The notes below the pieces were generated by a model that saw only the letters and a program-made list of their open reading frames with translations, searched no databases and was not told the DNA's origin. A DNA stretch of 11,950 nt from Bacteroidota bacterium (GTDB taxonomy: Bacteria > Bacteroidota > Bacteroidia > UKL13-3): contig RDYC01000223.1 of NCBI GenBank assembly GCA_004293295.1, positions 1-11,950 on the forward strand. Direction: 5' to 3'. Below are positions 7,167-11,950 of the stretch, piece after piece; position 1 is the first letter of the stretch; each line of letters opens with the position of its first letter. Made by a program: the position numbers and the translations under genes.

Positions 7167-9329
7167 TTATTTCATCAACCTTTTAGTTACACTTCCTAGT
7201 TTATTACTTAATGTTATCAGGTAAATACCTGCCGGCAATTCAGCTACATCAACTGCAACCTGTCGCTGTTCAGCTTTTCCTTGTGTTTGTATAACCGGCA
7301 CACCCAAGGTATTGCTAATGGTAATTTGGTAATCTAACTTGTTTTCTGGCGATAAGTCTAGGTACAACATACCATCCATAGGCACCGGATAATACCTGAT
7401 GTGTTCAAGCCCGCTTACATTTTTTAGCCCGGTGCTGCTGTCAGGCATAATGGCAATGGTTACACAGGTGTCGTCTAAGCAAGAGTCGCCTCCTGCTATG
7501 CTTAAACAAACAGTATACATGCCGTTAACCGGATAATAATGGGTTGGAGAGCTTGTTGTTGACCATGTGCTGTCGCCAAACGACCACTGGCTAAACAAAA
7601 TGCCTGCGTTGCTTGTTGAGGTATTGTTAAACATAACAATGCGTTTGGTTCCATCAATGGTATCCGGGTACAAGGTGTACGTAAAGGAAGCATGGCAGCC
7701 GAGCGATGGTTGTACGGATATTGTTTTACAAGTGGTGTGTTGGCAGTTACCTTGTTTTACGGTTAAACAAACTTGGTAGTTACCTGCAGTTACGTACGTA
7801 TGGCTCAGGTTAAATCCGGCAGCCGAGTCTCCATCTCCAAACGACCAAATGGATAAAATGGGAAGGCGGGTTAAAGAATCAAAAGTAGAGGTATTGGTAA
7901 AGTGAATTTTTTTAGGGTCGCTATTATCAACTATAAAGTCGAAGTTGGCGTTGCAGGTTGAGTTGTTTATAGGCCCGCGGTAAATGGTATCACAAAACAT
8001 ATTGGTGCAACTGGTGTCGGGTTTGGTAACCTTTAAGCATACATAATACCATCCGTTGGCCGAGTAATTGTGGGTTGGATTTTTTTGGGTAGAGGTGGTA
8101 CCATCGCCAAAAGTCCAAAAATAGTTTAACGGGTGCGGAGGGTTGTTGCTGCTTGGTGTAGAGGTATTGGCAAAACGCACCACCCCTAAAGAGTCAGTCA
8201 GGTAAGTAAACCCTGCTTGGCAAGTGCCTGACGATTGCACCGTAACCGTTTTGCATTTGGTATTTTGGCAAGCCGTTCCACGTTTAATGATTAAACAAAC
8301 CTGATAGGTACCTGCTTGGGTGTAGGTATGGCTTTGGTGATACCCAACAGCGGAGTCCCCATCACCAAACGTCCAAATAAACAACAAAGGTAAACGGCTC
8401 AAGGTGTCAAAAGAAGACGTGTTGGTGAAATTTATTTTTTTAGGGTTGCCATTATCCGTGGCAAAACTAAAATCGGGCAAACAAGTTGTTGGAGGAGGAT
8501 TAACAGGCCCGCGGTAAATGGTATCACAAAACGTGTTTGTGCAACTGGAGTCGGGTTTGGCTACCATTAAGCACACAATGTACCAACCACTTACCGGGTA
8601 ATTGTAGGTTGGATTTTTTTGGGTAGAGGTGCTGCCATCACCAAACGACCAAGAATAATTTAACGGGTGCGGAGGGTTGTTGCTGCTTGGTGTTGCTGTA
8701 TTGGTAAAATGCACTGCACCTAAGGAGTCAACTGTGTGAGTAAAGTTGGCAAGGCAAGGTTGATTGCCTACGGTTACCCATTTGCTCACCGTATCACTGC
8801 AAGTGCCTCGGGTAACAATATGGGTGATAAAGTAAGTGCCTGCACTGCTAAATTGCTTAAGCAATGTAGGTAAGGCAGAACTGCCTTGTCCGCCAAATAT
8901 CCAAGAGTGTGTGGCATTGGGCAAGGTATCAACTGAAACAAAAGTTACTTGCAGCGTGGTGTTGTTTACCGTATAGTTAAAATTGGCGTTACAGGTGGCA
9001 TTTATGGTAATAAACTGCTCGCTGGAATCGGGAATACAACCAGATTTAGAAATCTGGTGCATAATGCGGTAAGTGCCCGGTGCTGTAAACAATGCCCTGG
9101 TTGGTTGTCGTAATGTGGAGCCAATGCCCGCAAGGTTCCAGAAATGGGTGGCCAAGGTGTCCATATCATTTGGTGTAAAATAAATCAACCCTTGAGCCTG
9201 GTTAATGGTGTAGGTAAAACTAGAGTTGCAAAACTGGCTGCGGGCCTCCTGTTGTCCAAGTAAAAAAGCAAGTAAAGCCCCAAAGGCTAAGCGGGTAAAT
9301 TTTCCTGTTACGGTACTAAATACTTTCAT
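7167..9329 (-). CDS. Secreted multi-PKD-repeat protein with T9SS type A C-terminal sorting domain
   Basis: This 720-residue protein begins with a Sec signal peptide (basic MKVFSTVTGKFTR, hydrophobic 14-25, cleavage probably near 30-33). Seven PKD-like beta-sandwich modules follow, at about 33-110, 113-188, 192-272, 283-365, 370-450, 459-540 and 545-628. The core motif is FGDG in modules 3-6 (229-232, 321-324, 407-410, 497-500), FGDS in module 7 (584-587) and degenerate in modules 1 and 2. Residues 641-720 are a type A T9SS sorting domain: YYPVP near its start, LPAGIYLITLS (698-708) and the basic end VTKRLMK. This predicts export across the outer membrane and attachment to or release from the surface. 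No catalytic domain is visible, so an adhesive, structural or ligand role is likely. Modules 3-4 and 5-6 are a recent tandem duplication. Many cysteine pairs suggest disulfides. The protein sits directly upstream of the sigma/anti-sigma operon. Confidence 0.92.
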   Translation of the reverse strand: MKVFSTVTGKFTRLAFGALLAFLLGQQEARSQFCNSSFTYTINQAQGLIYFTPNDMDTLATHFWNLAGIGSTLRQPTRALFTAPGTYRIMHQISKSGCIPDSSEQFITINATCNANFNYTVNNTTLQVTFVSVDTLPNATHSWIFGGQGSSALPTLLKQFSSAGTYFITHIVTRGTCSDTVSKWVTVGNQPCLANFTHTVDSLGAVHFTNTATPSSNNPPHPLNYSWSFGDGSTSTQKNPTYNYPVSGWYIVCLMVAKPDSSCTNTFCDTIYRGPVNPPPTTCLPDFSFATDNGNPKKINFTNTSSFDTLSRLPLLFIWTFGDGDSAVGYHQSHTYTQAGTYQVCLIIKRGTACQNTKCKTVTVQSSGTCQAGFTYLTDSLGVVRFANTSTPSSNNPPHPLNYFWTFGDGTTSTQKNPTHNYSANGWYYVCLKVTKPDTSCTNMFCDTIYRGPINNSTCNANFDFIVDNSDPKKIHFTNTSTFDSLTRLPILSIWSFGDGDSAAGFNLSHTYVTAGNYQVCLTVKQGNCQHTTCKTISVQPSLGCHASFTYTLYPDTIDGTKRIVMFNNTSTSNAGILFSQWSFGDSTWSTTSSPTHYYPVNGMYTVCLSIAGGDSCLDDTCVTIAIMPDSSTGLKNVSGLEHIRYYPVPMDGMLYLDLSPENKLDYQITISNTLGVPVIQTQGKAEQRQVAVDVAELPAGIYLITLSNKLGSVTKRLMK
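7698..8756 (-). repeat. Tandem duplication of a two-PKD-module unit (about 534 bp) inside the secreted protein gene
   Basis: Unit A (8223-8756, residues 192-369) and unit B (7698-8222, residues 370-544) each encode one long PKD module plus one shorter module containing NPKKI/DPKKI. At the DNA level, long stretches are identical at a constant offset of 534 bp. The bases at 8125-8159 match 8659-8693 (35 bases), and those at 7971-7998 match 8505-8532 (28 bases). The units differ in length by 9 bases, in the linkers between modules. Identity at silent positions indicates a recent duplication or ongoing gene conversion. Confidence 0.85.
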
Positions 9330-9356
9330 GGTAGTAATTGTTTACTTGCTAATACG

Positions 9357-9387
9357 CAAACTTACCCGCAAGGGTTGGGAGCAACAA
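9357..9387 (-). promoter_or_regulatory. Probable promoter of the PKD/T9SS gene
   Basis: On the minus strand TAAGTTTG (9364-9357) matches the Bacteroidota -7 consensus TAnnTTTG exactly. Two overlapping -33 candidates, TTGTTG (9387-9382), lie 20 and 17 bases upstream, within the expected range. The -7 element is 27 bases upstream of the start codon. The -33 part lies inside the hairpin at 9370-9392, so RNA structure or a protein bound there could interfere with initiation. Confidence 0.6.
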
Positions 9388-9398
9388 CCCTTTTTTTT
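9370..9398 (+). terminator. Plus-strand intrinsic-terminator-like hairpin in the divergent gap
   Basis: AAGGGTTG (9370-9377) pairs perfectly with CAACCCTT (9385-9392) around a 7-base loop, giving an 8-bp stem. An unbroken run of eight T (9391-9398) follows. On the plus strand this has every feature of a Rho-independent terminator. The nearest plus-strand gene upstream, hflX, ends more than 5 kb away, so what it would terminate is unclear. It overlaps the -33 region of the minus-strand PKD promoter. Confidence 0.55.
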
Positions 9399-9467
9399 AA
9401 AACAAGGGCCAATTTGCCTGATTAATAGGGATTTTTATATCAGCTTGTAGGGCATGTTTGGCCTTGG

Positions 9468-9500
9468 TTGTTGCTTTTTTTGGGTAAATTAATACCTTTA
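9468..9500 (+). promoter_or_regulatory. Probable promoter of the metallophosphoesterase lipoprotein gene
   Basis: TTGTTG (9468-9473) provides a -33 TTG, with 19 bases between its second TTG and TACCTTTA (9493-9500). That element matches the -7 consensus TAnnTTTG except at the last base. It is 18 bases upstream of the ATG at 9519. The decamer GGTTGTTGCT at 9466-9475 also occurs, inverted, at the -33 region of the divergent PKD promoter. Confidence 0.5.
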
Positions 9501-9518
9501 CTAAAAAAAAATAAACCG

Positions 9519-10691
9519 ATGAAAGCCCCACACTTGCTAAGCTGCTTAATGGTCTGCTGTTTTTTAATGCACGCCTGCACCGGAAACTCATCTCGGCAAC
9601 AACACACCTCAGCAAATACGGATGCAATTACCGCGCAATTGGCTGATTCCATTGATGCGGACTCAGTGTTGTATAGTTTTGTATTTATGGGATGCAACCG
9701 CATTGACTGGAAAGATACGTTGAATAAGCACACCAATGCCTCAACAGCTAACCTGTCTCAATTAAGCCGCACGTTTAATGAGGTATGCAACCTCAACCCC
9801 AAACCTAAATTTTTCTTTTTTTTGGGCGACTTGGTACTTGGACTCTCCACACAAAACAACTACCTAAACAACCAACTAAAAGCGTGGAAAGCCGTTTATT
9901 ACGATACCACCTTTTCGCCCATTGCACAATCAGGCATTAACATGGTGGCCATTCCGGGCAACCACGAGATGTTGTACATGGATAAAACACCCACCGGAAA
10001 AAGGGAAGTGCCTTTTGCACAAGCCGCGGCCATCTGGTTAAAGGAGATGCAAGCGTTTATGCCTCCGGGAAAAGTTAACTATCCACCACCAAGCAAGGGC
10101 GCGGTAAACTATAACCAGCTTACCTATTCGTTTGATTATGAAAACACCCACTTTGTGTTGGTAAATACTGATACCTATGTGCCTGAGCAACCCCAACAAA
10201 TTGGGCTGGCTCCGGCCAAGTGGATTGCTGCCGATATACAAGCAGCCAAAAAACAACTCGGCACCAAGCATGTGTTTGTATTGGGCCATAAGCCCAGTTA
10301 TGTTGATGAGGTAAAAGAAGCAGATGATATTATGGATACCACAGTAACCAATGTTGTTTGGCCAGCCATGCAACAATGCCAAGCCGAAGCCATGCTCTCT
10401 GCCCATAGCCACCAATACTACCGCACGCAACCCACGCCCAACCAAACCTACCAAGTTATTGCAGGCAATGGGGGCAGCAAATACACCGGAGGCTTGCCTA
10501 AAGATTTGCAGTTTTATGGCTACTCCATTGTATACGTGATGAAAAACGGCAAGGTGTTGCTGCGCAGCATGGGCCGCTCGGTGGCTAAAAAAGATTACCT
10601 TAAAACCGTGCCGCCAAGTGTGCCCACCACCACCCGCGATTTTGTAGACATTTCCTGGGGAACCACTGCGCCAACTTGGGTGGTGAAGTAA
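9519..10691 (+). CDS. Calcineurin-like metallophosphoesterase lipoprotein
   Basis: This 390-residue protein has a lipoprotein signal peptide (hydrophobic 5-17, lipobox MHAC with Cys20). No acidic residues follow Cys20, so a periplasm-facing lipoprotein is more likely than a surface one. Motifs of the binuclear metallophosphoesterase fold appear in order: FMGCNRID (56-63), where the usual first DxH is replaced by an N..D arrangement; LGDLV (102-106); PGNHE (146-150); VLGHKPSY (254-261); and SAHSH (294-298), a variant of the usual GHSH. AGNGGS (315-320) follows. The family hydrolyses phosphomonoesters or diesters; the substrate is unknown. The start is the ATG at 9519 because an in-frame TTG at 9468 lies inside the promoter and would hide the signal peptide. 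The gene is divergent from the PKD/T9SS gene. Confidence 0.88.
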   Translation: MKAPHLLSCLMVCCFLMHACTGNSSRQQHTSANTDAITAQLADSIDADSVLYSFVFMGCNRIDWKDTLNKHTNASTANLSQLSRTFNEVCNLNPKPKFFFFLGDLVLGLSTQNNYLNNQLKAWKAVYYDTTFSPIAQSGINMVAIPGNHEMLYMDKTPTGKREVPFAQAAAIWLKEMQAFMPPGKVNYPPPSKGAVNYNQLTYSFDYENTHFVLVNTDTYVPEQPQQIGLAPAKWIAADIQAAKKQLGTKHVFVLGHKPSYVDEVKEADDIMDTTVTNVVWPAMQQCQAEAMLSAHSHQYYRTQPTPNQTYQVIAGNGGSKYTGGLPKDLQFYGYSIVYVMKNGKVLLRSMGRSVAKKDYLKTVPPSVPTTTRDFVDISWGTTAPTWVVK

Positions 10692-10748
10692 GTACACGGC
10701 TTGGTTTATCGGCACCAAAGCCCATGTACAACAAGTAGGCAAACCGAT

Positions 10749-10756
10749 TATATTTG
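10749..10756 (+). promoter_or_regulatory. Probable -7 promoter element for the PLD-nuclease gene
   Basis: TATATTTG matches TAnnTTTG exactly and lies 44 bases upstream of the ATG at 10801. No -33 TTG is found at the expected spacing, so this is a moderate call. It lies in the 109-bp gap after the metallophosphoesterase gene, where I see no convincing terminator. Confidence 0.4.
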
Positions 10757-10800
10757 CTCAACAGGATTTAAAGTAACCCTATCAAATCCAACTGTATATC

Positions 10801-11547
10801 ATGAAAATAATAAAAACACCTTGGAAGCGGGATTTTTTGGGCATGGTGAGCGCGTCTAAAAAATCAATAAAAATTACCTCCCCATTTATCAAAGAGAATA
10901 TTTGTACAGAGTTATTGTCAGCTAAAAGTAACAATGTAAAGCTTGAAGTTATTACGTCCTTTAAGTTAATGAACATATACGCTGGCGCGCTTGATACGAT
11001 GGGACTTGAAAAAATATTGGCACAAAAAGGAGTAGTCAAAAACTATCCTAAATTACATGCTAAAATCTACCTTTTTGATGATGAAAAAGTTGTGATAAGT
11101 TCTGGTAATTTAACCAATGGTGGTTTGTTAAATAACTACGAGTATGGAATTTACTCAAATGAATCGGCTTTGGTTAATCAGGTGGTTGCTGACTTTAACA
11201 TGTTGTCTAAGCATGAGAACACAGGTAAAGTAAAACAATCAGATATTGATACGGTGCGAAAAATAATAGCAACACTCCCTAAATCAAAAGGCATTACATT
11301 ACCCAATATTGAGTTGGCCTCTCCCGAAGAACAGTTGGATGTTATTGATATTCCCAAACAGGTATTCACCCTAAAAGATGTGAGCAAATACAAGTCTAAA
11401 TTACAGTCAATTTATCCATCCAATCAGCATGTCATGGATAAAGTAAGACAGCAGCTTCAATATTTAAGAGACCTGGGTCTAATTGAGTTTTTGGGAAATG
11501 GCTCTTATAAAAAACTTTGGAATGACTCGGCATCTTCTAAAAACTAG
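10801..11547 (+). CDS. PLD-family nuclease domain fused to a restriction-enzyme-like C-terminal winged helix
   Basis: This 248-residue protein has two parts. Residues 1-135 form a phospholipase D-type phosphodiesterase domain with one HKD motif: H86, K88 and D93 in LHAKIYLFDD, then SSGNLTNGG (100-108) in place of GSxN. Single-HKD proteins such as Nuc and the restriction enzyme BfiI make one active site per dimer. After a linker (136-184), residues about 187-240 form a predicted winged helix. Its stretch VRQQLQYLRDLGLIEFLGNG (215-234) resembles the C-terminal DNA-binding domain of DpnI/Dam-replacing-type restriction enzymes; this comparison is from memory. The likely role is DNA cleavage, perhaps restriction or defence. 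No methyltransferase is visible nearby. The gene looks more A+T-rich than the metallophosphoesterase before it, consistent with acquisition. A 65-codon gene follows after 8 bp. Confidence 0.75.
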   Translation: MKIIKTPWKRDFLGMVSASKKSIKITSPFIKENICTELLSAKSNNVKLEVITSFKLMNIYAGALDTMGLEKILAQKGVVKNYPKLHAKIYLFDDEKVVISSGNLTNGGLLNNYEYGIYSNESALVNQVVADFNMLSKHENTGKVKQSDIDTVRKIIATLPKSKGITLPNIELASPEEQLDVIDIPKQVFTLKDVSKYKSKLQSIYPSNQHVMDKVRQQLQYLRDLGLIEFLGNGSYKKLWNDSASSKN

Positions 11548-11555
11548 CACGAGGT

Positions 11556-11753
11556 ATGAAGAGATATATATTTGTTACACCAGAAGGATTTACAGAATCA
11601 CCTAACGGCAAAGCTATTGATAACCTGCAAGTAATTGGTTTTGCAAATGGAGAAACAGAAACTGATGCCATAAAAACATTGTTAATGGAAAACGAATGGA
11701 TTTGGGATTCTGGATTTAACGTGGCAGAGTTTGTGGGTTATGAGATAAAATAG
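11556..11753 (+). CDS. Small hypothetical protein downstream of the PLD nuclease
   Basis: This is a 65-residue ORF starting 8 bases after the nuclease stop, with GAGG at 11551-11554 just before the ATG, one of the few Shine-Dalgarno-like sites in the window. The product (MKRYIFVTPEGFTESPNGK...) is acidic in its second half, has three aromatics in EWIWDSGF (51-58) and lacks a signal peptide or membrane helix. The codon pattern and tight spacing suggest a real gene co-transcribed with the nuclease. I do not recognise the family. A regulatory or inhibitory partner of the nuclease is possible, but nothing in the sequence shows it. Confidence 0.65.
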   Translation: MKRYIFVTPEGFTESPNGKAIDNLQVIGFANGETETDAIKTLLMENEWIWDSGFNVAEFVGYEIK

Positions 11754-11770
11754 AGAAGGTCTGTAATACA

Positions 11771-11950
11771 TTAATTCTTTAACGGAATAAACTTCCCATC
11801 AATACCCGCGTTTTTTAATATTTCAGCATTATTATTACCATAGGCAACAATTACACTTGGCGCACCAGGTGTTCCTCCTTCAACTCCGCTAACATGATAA
11901 AATCGAATGCGCCCCTTTACAAATAAAATTCCTGAAGCATCATTCCAAAC
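11771..11950 (-). CDS. C-terminal fragment of an unrecognised protein; runs off right edge
   Basis: A minus-strand frame is open from base 11950 to a TAA at 11771-11773, encoding the last 59 residues of a protein. It contains RIRFYHVSGVEGG and ends GIDGKFIPLKN. The segment is glycine-rich and looks beta-strand-like, with no known catalytic motif visible. The composition is coding-like and the frame is the only long one here. It is convergent with the small gene ending at 11753, with 17 bases between them. The family is unknown because most of the gene is outside the window. Confidence 0.6.
   Translation of the reverse strand, partial: VWNDASGILFVKGRIRFYHVSGVEGGTPGAPSVIVAYGNNNAEILKNAGIDGKFIPLKN

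Noticed and set aside
7698..8756. Repeat array that might be CRISPR or a mobile-element repeat
   Set aside because: The repeats are in-frame PKD coding units of about 534 bp with no spacer pattern or terminal inverted repeats.
9468..9518. Upstream TTG start for the metallophosphoesterase
   Set aside because: It overlaps the predicted promoter and would bury the lipoprotein signal peptide that begins at the ATG at 9519.
10698..10725. Possible hairpin GCTTGGT/ACCAAAGC after the metallophosphoesterase gene
   Set aside because: The stem has a bulge and no T-run follows, so a terminator call is not supported.
10038..10742. Long minus-strand open frame opposite the metallophosphoesterase gene
   Set aside because: It is antisense to a gene with clear catalytic motifs, its translation has no recognisable domain, and its composition is that of a shadow frame.

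Overview
The window looks like a chromosomal segment of a low-to-mid GC member of the Bacteroidota, probably near Chitinophagales/Sphingobacteriales. The evidence is a menaquinone pathway (MenA, MenC), a large secreted protein with PKD repeats and a type IX secretion (T9SS) C-terminal sorting domain, lipoproteins, start sites preceded by the Bacteroidota -7 promoter element TAnnTTTG, and an almost complete absence of Shine-Dalgarno sequences. No RNA genes, insertion sequences or CRISPR arrays are visible.

Layout, left to right. (1) 1-610, minus strand: the N-terminal part of a multi-pass membrane sensor that runs off the left edge just as a PAS-like domain begins. (2) 724-2716, minus: menA-menC, two menaquinone biosynthesis genes one base apart. 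(3) 2915-4096, plus: hflX, the ribosome-associated GTPase, divergent from menA. (4) 9329-4093, minus: four co-directional genes. The first encodes a 720-residue secreted PKD/T9SS protein. An intrinsic-terminator-like hairpin follows, and then three tightly coupled genes: an ECF sigma factor, a protein with a short cytoplasmic head, one inner-membrane helix, a long Pro/Ser/Thr/Gln linker and a C-terminal outer-membrane beta-barrel, and a predicted surface lipoprotein. (5) 9519-10691, plus: a calcineurin-like metallophosphoesterase lipoprotein, divergent from the PKD gene. (6) 10801-11753, plus: a PLD-family nuclease domain fused to a restriction-enzyme-like winged helix, followed 8 bp later by a 65-residue orphan. 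(7) 11771-11950, minus: the C-terminal 59 residues of an unrecognised protein running off the right edge.

The most interesting unit is the sigma / trans-envelope barrel / lipoprotein operon. Its architecture matches the dual-membrane-spanning anti-sigma factors described in Bacteroides thetaiotaomicron, in which an outer-membrane barrel is physically tied through the periplasm to a cytoplasmic sigma-binding segment. The PKD surface protein lies directly upstream, with only 26 bp between its terminator hairpin and the sigma start codon, so part of the operon's expression may depend on read-through. The second point of interest is the PLD-winged-helix protein, a candidate stand-alone restriction or defence nuclease with a small partner.

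All functional calls come from reading motifs by eye. No database search was possible.
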